Assembly: GCF_005503535.1 (NCBI RefSeq)
Contig: NZ_SCNN01000018.1
Coordinates: 1-64,000 of the forward strand
Reading direction: 5' to 3'
Source: Mesorhizobium comanense
Lineage (GTDB): Bacteria; Pseudomonadota; Alphaproteobacteria; Rhizobiales; Rhizobiaceae
Length of the DNA stretch: 64,000 nucleotides
The first letter of the stretch is position 1, and each line of letters starts with the position of its first letter. A program made the position numbers and the translations under genes. The notes below the pieces were generated by a model. It worked only from the letters and a program-made list of their open reading frames with translations. It had not been told where the DNA came from and did no database searches. Positions 1 to 9,096 of this stretch are shown piece by piece.

Positions 1-1395
<1,395 letters not shown>

Positions 1396-1413
<18 letters not shown>

Positions 1414-1508
1414 GAAATCCATAAAGCACGCCCATGAGCTTAAGTTGCTCAAGCCCGCAAGCGGGCTTGAGTGGCGGCATGGATTTCTAAGAAATCCATA
1501 AAGCACGC
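1396..1508 (+). repeat. Duplicated groEL 3' tail with hairpins
   Basis: A 36-base sequence that contains the last groEL codons, the stop and the following bases occurs at 1396-1431 and again, identical, at 1473-1508, an offset of 77 bases. In each copy the stop codon TAA forms the loop of a short inverted repeat, GGATTTC-TAA-GAAATCC. Between the copies lies an 11-base-pair perfect hairpin (1448-1458 with 1461-1471, loop AA). The pattern looks like a 77-base tandem duplication carrying the hairpin. The second copy is not translated as part of GroEL. Confidence 0.9.
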
Positions 1509-1520
1509 TTCAGCTACGGA

Positions 1521-1545
1521 AAGGGCGCCGCAAGGCGCCCTTTTT
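1521..1545 (+). terminator. Intrinsic terminator of groEL
   Basis: GGGCGCC (1523-1529), tetraloop GCAA, GGCGCCC (1534-1540), then TTTTT. The two A bases before the stem can pair with the first T bases. It lies about 110 bases after the groEL stop because the duplicated tail sits in between. Confidence 0.9.
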
Positions 1546-1831
1546 CGTCGTGCCGTTACAGTTATCAGCACTGTGGAGACTTCCCCTTACCCTACAATCC
1601 TAGATCAACGGCGCCCCTGTCATGGCCCGCGCCATCAAATCGCCCAGCGGGTCTCGCCTTGCTGGTACTGCCTATTTCATGAGCAGTTTCCCAGCAAAAT
1701 CAGCAGCTTCGAGTGCGATCTGGTGACATCGCGCAAATTTGTCGGACAATATTTTTTAACATATTTGCGATTACTAAAGGGCAAGAGCACGGCTGGGTTG
1801 CTCCAGCGTGTGGCGTGTCGGGTAATCATCG
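1546..1831. other. Intergenic stretch between groEL terminator and TadG-like gene
   Basis: Together with the duplicated tail and terminator this fills the 418-base gap after groEL. From 1735 to 1790 it is clearly more AT-rich than its surroundings, with stretches such as ATATTTTTTAAC, which would suit a promoter for the pilus-type genes downstream. No conserved protein or convincing operator was seen. Confidence 0.4.
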
Positions 1832-3901
1832 ATGCAATTTCTCCGGCGATTTTTGCAAAACCGCGACGGCAACGTGCTGATTGTCTCGGCGCTTGTGCTG
1901 CCGCTACTGATCGGCATGGCCGCGCTGGTCACTGAATATGGCGGCGCCCTGGTGGAGCGTGCCGACAATCAGCGCGTCGCCGACCTGTCCGCCTATGCGG
2001 GCGCCCTCGCCTACAACAAGAACCAGTCCACCGATCAGATGACCGCCACCGCCGTCAGCGTGGCGGTGCTCAACGGCGTTCCCGCCGGCAACGTGCAGGT
2101 GAGTCTGGTCGCTTCGCCCAAAACGGCCGGCGTCAACGCCGTTTCGGTGTCGATCAATACCTACAAGACCTTGCTCCTGGCGCGTGTCATGAGTGATCGC
2201 CAACAATTGCAGATCTACGCCAATTCCGTGGCCGAGATCGGCGCCAAGCCGCAGACGCCCGGATGCATGCTGGCGCTTGACGGCACCCAGACCGGCATAA
2301 CGCTGAGCGGCGGCACCTCGATCTCGGCGCCGAAATGTACCGTTTCCTCGAACAACACGGTGACTGTTCCCTGCGGCACCAGCATTTCGGCGATCGGCGT
2401 CAACTACAATTCGGCCGCTGCCCCGAGCCAGCCCTGCAACGGCATCACCGGGCCCGGCGGAGCGGCGGCGGTGATCACCAAGACGTCGACCCCCGATCCG
2501 CTGGCCGGCAATTCGGCGGTCACGGCCGCCGTGGCCCGATTCTCGACGGTCGCGGCAATGTCGGCAGCGACTGCTCCCGCCGCGCCGACCAACACCACCG
2601 GGACCAACATCGACTTTGCGTGGGATCAAACCGCGACGACGAATGCCGCCATAGCCGCGGGCTGTACCGCTTCCTGGTCCCAGCCGACCTGGACGTTCAG
2701 TTGCGGCAGCAAAACGACGGTCAATCTGGGCACCGTGACCATCGGCGGCGGCATCAATCTGAACTTCGCCACTTCGGGGGCCGCGACGACCGTCTACAAT
2801 TTCGCGGGTGACTTCACGACCAGCGCCACAACCAATTTCGGTCCAGGCACCTACAATTTCGCCAAGACCTTGACCACCGCGGGGACCACGACTTTCGGCG
2901 CAGGCACTTACAACATCGGCAAGCAGGTCACCACGGCCGGCACCACGACCTTCGGCGCAGGCGCTTTCAACTTCACCAAGGGCCTGACGACGGGCGGCGG
3001 CGGCACAACCACCTTCGGCGCCGGCACCTTCAAATTCGGCATGAGCGACAACACCTGCGGCGGCACCGCGCGGGTCAGCCTGTGCAACACCAGCACGCTC
3101 ACCTTCGGCGGACCGAGCACGTTCGAACTGGGTGGCGGGCTGAACAACACCGGCGGCTCGACGATCACTTTCGGCTCCGGTACGTCGAACAGCTACAAGA
3201 TCGGCCCCGGCGGCAATGGCGATGCCATCACGCTCGGCGGCGGCTCCAAGACAGTCATGGCCGACGCCACCAGCTCGGGCGTGTTCCAGGTCGTCGGCAA
3301 TGTGAACGGAGGCGGAGGCGGCAGCTGCTTCGTTATTCCCGCCACCGCGCAACATGACGTAGAGGGCAACTTCATCGCCTCGGGCGCGGTGCTGCTCGGC
3401 GCCGGCGTCTACACGATCGATGGTTATTTCGCTCTGGGCGGCAGCGGCGGCGGCAGCGCCAGTTGCGGCGGCAGCACGATCAGCGTCAGCGGGACCAACG
3501 TGACATTGGTGCTGTCGGGTAAGGCCAAGTCGAATTCGGGAAGCTGCAGCGGCTATGTCTTCTGCGTAGCGGCCGGCTACAGCAACATCGTGCTTACCGC
3601 CCCCCAGACCGGCGCCACGGCCAAGCTTGCCGTCATCGGGCCGACATCGACTTCGGTCACGGCCGGCGCCACCTTCGCCGAAGGCGGCTCCAACGCGCAG
3701 ATTTCCGGTGCATTCTACTTCCCCTACGGCCCTATCATCATGAATGGCGGCTCCAGCGTCCTGGGCTCGGCGAGCGATACGAGCAAATGCCTGCAGATGA
3801 TCGGCTCGCGCATCACGCTTTCGGGCGGCACGGCGGCCGCATCCGAATGTATTGCCGCCTCCAGCAGCAGCGCCAGCAGCAAGGTGAGTCTCGTCCAATG
3901 A
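1832..3901 (+). CDS. TadG-like pilus-assembly protein with solenoid repeats
   Basis: Probable membrane-anchored surface protein of the Tad/Flp pilus group. Residues 1-60 match the TadE/G-like N-terminus: a short basic stretch, NRDGNVLIVSALVLPLLIG as membrane anchor, then VADLSAYAGAL. The rest (about 600 residues) is exported, very rich in Gly, Ser and Thr, with scattered Cys. Around residues 330-405 a unit of about 20 residues, TTTFGAGTYNFxKxLTTAGT, repeats four times and is also visible as a 60-base DNA repeat near 2830-3040; this suggests a beta-solenoid. No von Willebrand A domain, often present in TadG, was seen. The stop overlaps the next start (ATGA). No clear Shine-Dalgarno precedes the start, so the exact start is less certain than the frame. 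Confidence 0.8.
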   Translation: MQFLRRFLQNRDGNVLIVSALVLPLLIGMAALVTEYGGALVERADNQRVADLSAYAGALAYNKNQSTDQMTATAVSVAVLNGVPAGNVQVSLVASPKTAGVNAVSVSINTYKTLLLARVMSDRQQLQIYANSVAEIGAKPQTPGCMLALDGTQTGITLSGGTSISAPKCTVSSNNTVTVPCGTSISAIGVNYNSAAAPSQPCNGITGPGGAAAVITKTSTPDPLAGNSAVTAAVARFSTVAAMSAATAPAAPTNTTGTNIDFAWDQTATTNAAIAAGCTASWSQPTWTFSCGSKTTVNLGTVTIGGGINLNFATSGAATTVYNFAGDFTTSATTNFGPGTYNFAKTLTTAGTTTFGAGTYNIGKQVTTAGTTTFGAGAFNFTKGLTTGGGGTTTFGAGTFKFGMSDNTCGGTARVSLCNTSTLTFGGPSTFELGGGLNNTGGSTITFGSGTSNSYKIGPGGNGDAITLGGGSKTVMADATSSGVFQVVGNVNGGGGGSCFVIPATAQHDVEGNFIASGAVLLGAGVYTIDGYFALGGSGGGSASCGGSTISVSGTNVTLVLSGKAKSNSGSCSGYVFCVAAGYSNIVLTAPQTGATAKLAVIGPTSTSVTAGATFAEGGSNAQISGAFYFPYGPIIMNGGSSVLGSASDTSKCLQMIGSRITLSGGTAAASECIAASSSSASSKVSLVQ
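2830..3040 (+). repeat. Degenerate 60-bp in-frame repeat in the TadG-like gene
   Basis: About 3.5 imperfect copies, each encoding a Phe-Gly-Ala-Gly-Thr-(Tyr/Phe) core followed by a Lys-containing turn and a Thr-Thr-Ala-Gly-Thr linker. The last copy has a Gly insertion. The pattern fits a coding repeat of a beta-solenoid rather than a mobile repeat. Confidence 0.75.
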
Positions 3902-4503
3902 CAAACCGGGGCCGCTTCGATAGCCATTCGTTCGCCAGCCGACTCTCTTCGTTCGCCACCTTGCTTCGGCGCGACAGAAGTGGCGTGTCGGCGGTCGAAT
4001 TCGCGCTGATCAGCCCGGTGTTTCTGCTGATCCTGGCCGGCACTGTCGATATCGGCGGCTCGCTGAAGGCAAAGTTCGAGTTGAGCACTGCCGTTTCGGC
4101 CGGCTCCAACTATGCCTTGCTCAATGGCGACAAGGTCAACTCCTCCGGCGGCAGCGCGCTGGCCGGCAACATCATGGCAGTCGTCGCCAGCGGCTTGAGC
4201 GGCAATGGCGGCGGTGTTCAGGTCGTCATCAACAATGGCGCCGCGGTTGCCTATGACGCCAACACGTCGACCGCGACACAATCCGGCACGGCCGCCAATG
4301 CCGACCTCTGCTATTGCACGGGCAGTTCGGGAGCGGTGGCCTGGAGCACGCCAGTGGCATGCGGCAACGTCTGCAGCAACGGCACGATTGCGGGAAAGTT
4401 CGTGACGATCACGGCAAGCAAGCCATATACGCCGATTTTTGGCGGTCTGGGCATCGTCCAGAACGGCAGCATCACCGTGCAGTCCGTGGTGCAACCACAA
4501 TGA
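3898..4503 (+). CDS. TadE-like pilus-assembly protein
   Basis: A 201-residue protein of the TadE/TadG family, probably a minor pilin-like component. After about 25 basic residues it shows DRSGVSAVEFALISPVFLLIL, the family hallmark: a Glu five residues into a hydrophobic pilin-like helix, followed by a Gly-rich exported domain. Two close Cys pairs occur in the C-terminal half (CYC and CGNVC). The start ATG overlaps the previous stop by four bases (ATGA) and its own stop overlaps the next start in the same way, so the three genes are translated as one coupled unit. The prepilin peptidase, TadA ATPase and secretin genes are not in the window. Confidence 0.85.
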   Translation: MTNRGRFDSHSFASRLSSFATLLRRDRSGVSAVEFALISPVFLLILAGTVDIGGSLKAKFELSTAVSAGSNYALLNGDKVNSSGGSALAGNIMAVVASGLSGNGGGVQVVINNGAAVAYDANTSTATQSGTAANADLCYCTGSSGAVAWSTPVACGNVCSNGTIAGKFVTITASKPYTPIFGGLGIVQNGSITVQSVVQPQ

Positions 4504-4940
4504 GCCTCTACCGGTCATTCCTGCGCGACAGATCCGGCGCCAATGCCGTCGAGTTCGCGCTTCTGTCGGTGCCGGTGCTGCTCATGCTCATGGGCACGTT
4601 CGAGTTCGGCCGCATGTACTGGGCACAGCATGTGCTGAATGAAATCGCCGCGGCCGGAGCACGCTGCATGGGTGTGCTGCAGAGCGGCTGCACGCTGAAC
4701 GGCGCCTACAGCGCAGCCAGTGCGACCAGCTACATCAGCAACCGGGCGGCGACCGACGGCATCATCCTGAACAGTGCCAACATCACTGTGAACAACAACA
4801 CAACCTGTTCAGGCCTGTCCGGCTTTTCGAGCGTCCAGGTTTCCTACACATTCGCCACCGTGATGCCGGCCTTCATCACATCGCTTGCGAACGGGCCGAA
4901 CCTCAGCGCCCAGGCCTGCTTTCCGAACCAGGGAGCTTGA
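4500..4940 (+). CDS. TadE-like pilus-assembly protein, second copy
   Basis: A 146-residue TadE-family protein. The N-terminus SLYRSFLRDRSGANAVEFAL leads into the membrane helix LSVPVLLMLMGTFEFGRMYW, again with the conserved Glu after a Val. Three Cys lie in the exported part. The start overlaps the preceding stop (ATGA at 4500-4503). This and the gene before it resemble each other most around the membrane helix and diverge afterwards, as expected for a TadE pair forming a pseudopilin complex with the TadG-like protein. No terminator was recognised between its stop and the convergent lysE-type gene. Confidence 0.85.
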   Translation: MSLYRSFLRDRSGANAVEFALLSVPVLLMLMGTFEFGRMYWAQHVLNEIAAAGARCMGVLQSGCTLNGAYSAASATSYISNRAATDGIILNSANITVNNNTTCSGLSGFSSVQVSYTFATVMPAFITSLANGPNLSAQACFPNQGA

Positions 4941-5014
4941 ATAGCACCGGCGGCCCAGCCGCATGATGCCGAGCGCCGGGCTTTCGCGGCAGCAAGCGCT
5001 GTCTTTCGACCGGC

Positions 5015-5626
5015 CTAGCGGTCCGCCAGCGCCAGCTTGGCACCCAGCATCACGAAGGCGCCGGCAAAAGTCCGGCGCATCCAGGTCAGCAGCATCGGCC
5101 GAGACACGACGTGGCTGCGCACCGACGCCGCGAACACGCCGTATATGGCGAAGACCACGAAGGTCATCAGCATGAAGACGCCGGACAGTTCCAGCATCCT
5201 GGCAAAGGCATGCGGCTCGGTGGTGCTGACGAATTGCGGCAGGAAAGCAAAGAAGAAGATCGACAGTTTCGGGTTCAGGATGTTGATCAGGATGCCGGAG
5301 GTGATGGTCCTGGCGGTCGAGCGCGGCGCGACCGTCTCGTCCACGGCCAACCCGCCGCTCTCCTTCAGCGTGTTCCAGGCCATGTAAAGGAGATAGGCGA
5401 CACCAAGATATTTCAGCGTTTCGAAGGCGACGGCACTTGTGTGTAGCACCGCGGCAAGGCCGGTGATGGCGGCGGCCATATGTGGAATGATGCCCAGCGT
5501 GCAGGCAAAGGCCGCGACAATCGAGGCGCGCGCGCCGCGCGAAAGGCCGGCGCTCAGCGTGTAGAGAACGCCGGTGCCGGGCGAGGCCACGATAATCAGC
5601 GACGTCAACAGGAATTCGATGCTCAA
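5015..5626 (-). CDS. LysE/RhtB family amino-acid exporter
   Basis: Inner-membrane exporter of the LysE/RhtB family, about 203 residues, six predicted hydrophobic segments. The N-terminal helix contains SPGTGVLYTLSAGLSRG, the family Pro-Gly motif region, followed by GARASIVAAFACTLGI, and NILNPKLSIFF is the second conserved block. The start is taken as TTG at 5626 because GGAGGA lies six bases before it and the length then matches the family. A longer upstream frame exists but would add about 38 unlike residues and overlap the next gene. The substrate cannot be read from the sequence. Confidence 0.88.
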   Translation of the reverse strand: MSIEFLLTSLIIVASPGTGVLYTLSAGLSRGARASIVAAFACTLGIIPHMAAAITGLAAVLHTSAVAFETLKYLGVAYLLYMAWNTLKESGGLAVDETVAPRSTARTITSGILINILNPKLSIFFFAFLPQFVSTTEPHAFARMLELSGVFMLMTFVVFAIYGVFAASVRSHVVSRPMLLTWMRRTFAGAFVMLGAKLALADR

Positions 5627-5684
5627 GGTTTCCTCCACGGCCCTGCCCTGGCGCAGCGTAGCCAGCGCGGTGACCGCGCGCAAG

Positions 5685-6020
5685 CTATCCGCGATCCTGG
5701 CCGCAATCCTGGCCAGAGTCATGGAATGTCGGCAATCCATGTGCCCGGCGCGCCATCAGGCAATCATCGTCACCGGGCATGCACGCGCGACAGACATCCG
5801 GGCGGACTTCGTAGATGCCGCAGGCCGTCGCCTTGCCGACTTCGCCGGACAGCGCCGAGCAACGAACGCCCTCGCATCGCATGCCGGATTCATTGGCTGC
5901 CACGAACTTCGCCGGGATTCGGTCGAGCTGCGCATCGTCTTCCGTGGAAAAACGCGGCCATTCGGCCGAATAGGAACAGCAGGCACCGCAGCTCTGGCAG
6001 TCGAAGACCAACGCCGGCAT
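5685..6020 (-). CDS. YkgJ-type cysteine-cluster protein
   Basis: Small cytosolic protein of the YkgJ/UPF0153 family (putative zinc- or iron-binding). After the chosen ATG it reads MPALVFDCQSCGACC, the family signature, with further Cys in MRCEGVRC, TACGIY and DVCRACMPG that complete the metal-binding set. The length is 111 residues. An upstream in-frame TTG at 6068 would add 16 unlike residues. It lies 53 bases behind the small-protein operon on the same strand and may share its transcript. Enzymatic role unknown. Confidence 0.85.
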   Translation of the reverse strand: MPALVFDCQSCGACCSYSAEWPRFSTEDDAQLDRIPAKFVAANESGMRCEGVRCSALSGEVGKATACGIYEVRPDVCRACMPGDDDCLMARRAHGLPTFHDSGQDCGQDRG

Positions 6021-6073
6021 GCCGTGCGTTGGCGAATGGTCTGGATCTCGATCCGCGTCTTGCCGCAAGGCGA

Positions 6074-6241
6074 CTACGTCTTCTTTTTCTTGGGCTTGCC
6101 CTTCCCCGGCTCGGCGGGAGCGTTGAAAAGGTCGGTCGCGGCGGGCTCACCCGCGGCCTTCGCGGCGGCAACGGCCTTGGCGGGACTGGCAGGGGCAGGA
6201 GTCGCAGCCGGCTGGGCCTTGGCGGAGAACTTTATGGCCAT
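6074..6241 (-). CDS. Small basic Ala/Pro/Lys-rich protein
   Basis: A 55-residue frame with ATG at 6241, two bases after the stop of the preceding gene. It reads MAIKFSAKAQPAATPAPASP, then an Ala-rich middle, and ends in the basic tail GKGKPKKKKT. No known domain. The composition suggests a disordered, possibly nucleic-acid-associated protein, but this is inference. The tight spacing to its neighbour is the main support for it being real. Confidence 0.6.
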   Translation of the reverse strand: MAIKFSAKAQPAATPAPASPAKAVAAAKAAGEPAATDLFNAPAEPGKGKPKKKKT

Positions 6242-6243
6242 CG

Positions 6244-6648
6244 TCAGTCCTCACTGTCGGGGCGCGAAGGCGCGCGCGGATTGCGCAGCCGGCCGATCAG
6301 GGCGGAAACCGCCGTGATATTCATTTCCTCCGGCGACCACATCCCTGCTGCCTCGATGTGGTGCGGTCCAAGTTCACGATGCGTGCTGCCGCTGTAGGCC
6401 GCGTCCTGACGGGTGACCAGCTGGCGCGTCTTGGGATCCTCGCGGACATATTCAATGAGGTAATTCGGGCATTCAGCGCGGCTGCGCACGGCGATCCGCA
6501 CCTGCGCATCGCCAAACGCCCTCTTGCAGCGCTCGAGCCTTTCGAGCACGCGCCGGACATATTCGACAGGCTTGTCCAGGACTTCGACCATATCCGCGAT
6601 GGTGGCATCGGCCGCGATCGGCGTGGGCGGGACGCGCTTGGTGGCCAT
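6244..6648 (-). CDS. Conserved hypothetical protein (134 aa)
   Basis: A soluble 134-residue protein I do not recognise. It starts MATKRVPPTPIAADATIADM, has an amphipathic helix region rich in Arg and Glu (VEYVRRVLERLERCKRAF), and a middle section RSRAECPNYLIEYVREDPKT. There is no signal peptide or membrane helix. Its start codon overlaps the stop of the gene before it (ATGA at 6647-6650), and the next gene follows after two bases, so the three form a coupled operon. Codon use is like that of the neighbours. Confidence 0.7.
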   Translation of the reverse strand: MATKRVPPTPIAADATIADMVEVLDKPVEYVRRVLERLERCKRAFGDAQVRIAVRSRAECPNYLIEYVREDPKTRQLVTRQDAAYSGSTHRELGPHHIEAAGMWSPEEMNITAVSALIGRLRNPRAPSRPDSED

Positions 6649-6875
6649 CAGCGTTTTCCGGCTCGTTTCGGTAGCGCGGCAAGTGCGGCGGCCGCGGCAA
6701 TCTCGTCGGCTTCCTTTTCCAGGCGCAATTCACGCAAGCGGGCGGTCTTGGCTTCCCGTGCCTCGCTGACGGCATCGCGCTCGGACAGGATGCGATTGAG
6801 CGACATCGACTGGGTCTGCGTCTTGCTGAACAGCGATATCGCCGGATCGGCGGCTGTCTTTGAATGAGCGGTCAA
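6648..6875 (-). CDS. Small helical protein (75 aa), first gene of operon
   Basis: A 75-residue protein beginning at TTG 6875, chosen because CAGGAGAA lies about five bases upstream. The second half, RDAVSEAREAKTARLRELRL and on to EADEIAAAAALAAL, is highly charged and helical with probable coiled-coil character. No known domain. A shorter start at an internal ATG (MSLNRILSERD) is possible. Its stop overlaps the start of the 134-residue gene. Confidence 0.6.
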   Translation of the reverse strand: MTAHSKTAADPAISLFSKTQTQSMSLNRILSERDAVSEAREAKTARLRELRLEKEADEIAAAAALAALPKRAGKR

Positions 6876-7032
6876 AATCTTTCTCCTGTCAGGAGCCTGG
6901 TGCCGATAGGGCGAGACCGGGTCATCGGCCAGGACCACGCACAAAGCAATACGGCAGCGGAATTTTCTGGAGCGTCCTTAGCACGTTCCAGCCGGCGTGC
7001 AGCGCACTTTCGACGGCTAGCCAGGCAAAATG

Positions 7033-7058
7033 AAAAAGGCCAGGCACCGCCTGACCTT
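7033..7058 (-). terminator. Intrinsic terminator downstream of cold-shock gene
   Basis: On the minus strand: AAGGTCAGGC, loop GGT, GCCTGGCCTT, then TTTC. The stem contains one T-G pair. It is the last of several hairpins behind the cold-shock gene and would end either that transcript or an independent small RNA. Confidence 0.75.
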
Positions 7059-7135
7059 CATGAGAACGTCGCGCATCCGGTTGGATGCGCAGGTCCCCTC
7101 ATACGCACGACATGCCGTGGGACCTCAGGTCTCCG
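7033..7135 (-). ncRNA. Candidate structured small RNA (three hairpins)
   Basis: Read on the minus strand this stretch can fold into three consecutive hairpins: AGGTCCC with GGGACCT (7119-7125 with 7091-7097), GCGCATCC-AACC-GGATGCGC (7071-7090, perfect), and the terminator stem at 7033-7058. It contains no plausible protein frame. It could be an independent small RNA or the processed 3' part of the cold-shock mRNA. I do not recognise it as a named family. Confidence 0.4.
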
Positions 7136-7148
7136 CGGCCATGCGCCA

Positions 7149-7203
7149 GAATTCATCCCTCACCGGTGCCAGTACATCCGTGGTCACCGGGAGAGCTGAA
7201 TTC
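7149..7203. repeat. Long imperfect inverted repeat after cold-shock gene
   Basis: GAATTCA at 7149 and TGAATTC at 7197 bound an imperfect stem that also pairs a CACCGG block with its partner. On the plus strand it is followed by CCTTTTTC, so it could work as a plus-strand terminator; on the minus strand it lies directly after the cold-shock stop and may protect that mRNA. With the candidate RNA entry this accounts for most of the 333-base gap 6876-7208. Confidence 0.55.
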
Positions 7204-7208
7204 CTTTT

Positions 7209-7418
7209 TCAGGCCGCCTTCAACTGGTCGGCGGACATCTTGCCCGACTTGTTGTCGCGGACCATCTCGTAGCCGAGCTTCTGGCCCTCGACGATGTCAC
7301 GCATGCCGGCGCGCTCGACGGCCGAGATGTGGACGAAAACGTCGGCGGAGCCGTCGTCAGGCTGAATAAAACCAAAGCCTTTGGTGGCATTGAACCATTT
7401 AACTGTGCCGGTGCTCAT
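7209..7418 (-). CDS. Cold-shock family protein
   Basis: A 69-residue single cold-shock domain protein that binds single-stranded RNA or DNA. It reads MSTGTVKWFNATKGFGFIQP with RNP1 (KGFGFI) and RNP2 (VFVHIS) motifs. Length and start fit the family; the ATG at 7418 is preceded by GAAAGGGT. The leader on the minus strand contains a 7-base-pair hairpin at 7512-7527 (CGCGCTT-GA-AAGCGCG), a common kind of element in cold-shock mRNA leaders. Cold induction cannot be told from sequence alone. Confidence 0.95.
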   Translation of the reverse strand: MSTGTVKWFNATKGFGFIQPDDGSADVFVHISAVERAGMRDIVEGQKLGYEMVRDNKSGKMSADQLKAA

Positions 7419-7625
7419 GACGAACCCTTTCCATGGTAAATATTCATTCGCCGTCATGCGGATGCACAACGTCGTTTGTCTCGATTTTTGATGTGGGAAG
7501 TTCGTCAAAGTCGCGCTTGAAAGCGCGGATAACAAAAGTCAATCAAACAAATATCGACGAATTTCTTCTAGGACTATTTCACCACGATGTCAAACGTCGC
7601 TCCGACAGGCGGCAGGGCGGCGCGC

Positions 7626-8999
7626 TCAGGCAGCCATCCGATCCAGTTGCATGACGGCCCGTTGCAGAGCCTCGAAGCAGGCCGGATCGATCGCCGTGCC
7701 GACATCGCCGGCCATGATCGCGAGGGCTTTGGAGACAGGCATGGCCGCGCGGTACGGCCGCTCCGCCGTCAGCGCGTCAAAGATGTCGGCCGTGGTGACG
7801 ATACGGGTATCGAGATCGATCGCATCGGCGCTCACACCGCGCGGATAGCCGTTGCCATCGAGCCTCTCATGGTGCGCGCCGGCAATGCGCGACAGTTCGC
7901 GAAACGCGCCGATCCGCGACAGGATGATCTCGCCGAGCGCGGGATGGTGACGAACGGCGGCCCATTCGGCCTCGTCCAGCTTGCCGGGCTTGTCGAGTAT
8001 CTGGTTGGAAACGCCGAGCTTGCCGATGTCGTGCAGCAAGGCGGCGCGCTTCAAGCGCCGCCTGCGCTGATCATCCAGCCCGAGTTCCTCGGCAATCAGG
8101 TCCGTGAACAAGGCCACACGTTCGCTGTGGCCATTGGTGAAGGGCGATTTGGCATCGACGACCTTGGCGAAGGCCGCGGCAACATCGTCCAGGTAGTCTT
8201 CGTCGATAGGCAGGCGATGATCTCCCGGAGACAGCCCGACAACAGCCATCGAAAGTTCCGGTGAATCGAGCATGGCCCAGAATCCGGGCGCGCTGGCCGC
8301 CCGCTCGCAGGCCGCGACAAGGGACGGTTCGAACCATGTGCCGGAGCGCGCGCGCAATTCGGCGATGGCTCCTTCGGCGCCGGCACTGGCGTAGAAGACA
8401 TCGGCGATCTGGGCGACCAGCGCAATGCGCGCGAGAGGCGAGATCGCCTCCCCTGCCAGGCGGGCGGGCTGGCCCTGCCCGTTCCAGTGTTCGTCAAGAT
8501 CCATGACGCCTCGGGCCACGGGCTCTGGAAACCGCATCTGGCGGACGATTTCGGCGCCTGTCTGGCAACGGGTCTGGAACAGTTCGTTGGCGATGGTGCC
8601 GCCGTTCATGGCGATGTTGAGCAGCGCGCGGAAGCGTTCGGCAAGCTTGGCCTTCATGCCTGTGCGTGAAAGAACGAAGCGCAGGATCTGCGGCAGGCTG
8701 TCATTGATGAGATGGAAGTCATGCTTGAGCGCGATGTCATCGGCGAGGTAGAGGCTGCAGATGCGCGCCGCGTTGCTGCTGCAGCCGACATCCTTGAGCA
8801 GAAGCGTGTAGTAGAGGTTCGAAAGCTCTGCCTGCGACAGCCCGATCTCGAGGCCGATGTGAAAACCGATCCAGCATGCGCGGACACAGTGGCCGGTCGG
8901 GTGGCCTTCACTGATATCCAGCGCATAACTCAGCGCGCTGACCAGTTCGGAAAGCCCGACACCGTCGCTCTGCGGTCCTAGCTGCGAAACCCCGGACAT
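7626..8999 (-). CDS. HD-GYP domain protein, probable cyclic-di-GMP phosphodiesterase
   Basis: A 457-residue cytosolic protein. The C-terminal half holds a complete HD-GYP domain: LLHDIGKLG, HHERLDGNGYPRG and DIFDALTAERPYR, all metal- and substrate-binding motifs. Such domains hydrolyse cyclic di-GMP. The N-terminal half is a second, degenerate HD-like domain: GHPTGHCVRACWIGFHIG aligns with the first HD helix, but the catalytic His-Asp is Lys-Asp (LLKDVGCSS), so it is probably regulatory. The start ATG at 8999 gives a conventional N-terminus; the frame stays open for another 360 bases upstream without family similarity. No GGDEF or receiver domain. Confidence 0.88.
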   Translation of the reverse strand: MSGVSQLGPQSDGVGLSELVSALSYALDISEGHPTGHCVRACWIGFHIGLEIGLSQAELSNLYYTLLLKDVGCSSNAARICSLYLADDIALKHDFHLINDSLPQILRFVLSRTGMKAKLAERFRALLNIAMNGGTIANELFQTRCQTGAEIVRQMRFPEPVARGVMDLDEHWNGQGQPARLAGEAISPLARIALVAQIADVFYASAGAEGAIAELRARSGTWFEPSLVAACERAASAPGFWAMLDSPELSMAVVGLSPGDHRLPIDEDYLDDVAAAFAKVVDAKSPFTNGHSERVALFTDLIAEELGLDDQRRRRLKRAALLHDIGKLGVSNQILDKPGKLDEAEWAAVRHHPALGEIILSRIGAFRELSRIAGAHHERLDGNGYPRGVSADAIDLDTRIVTTADIFDALTAERPYRAAMPVSKALAIMAGDVGTAIDPACFEALQRAVMQLDRMAA

Positions 9000-9096
9000 G
9001 TTGCCACCCCTGACACTTCGGGATGGAAACATGCGGCTGCTTAACGTTCCGTTCCACCTCTGGCTGTGGCCGGTTGCAGATGGCGCATCCGTTGGC

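Noticed and set aside
1904..3904. A 666-codon open frame on the minus strand opposite the TadG-like gene
   Set aside because: It mirrors the Gly/Ala/Thr-rich codons of the real gene, has an Arg/Ala/Gly-rich product without domain, and no ribosome site. The plus-strand gene has a membrane anchor and coupled partners.
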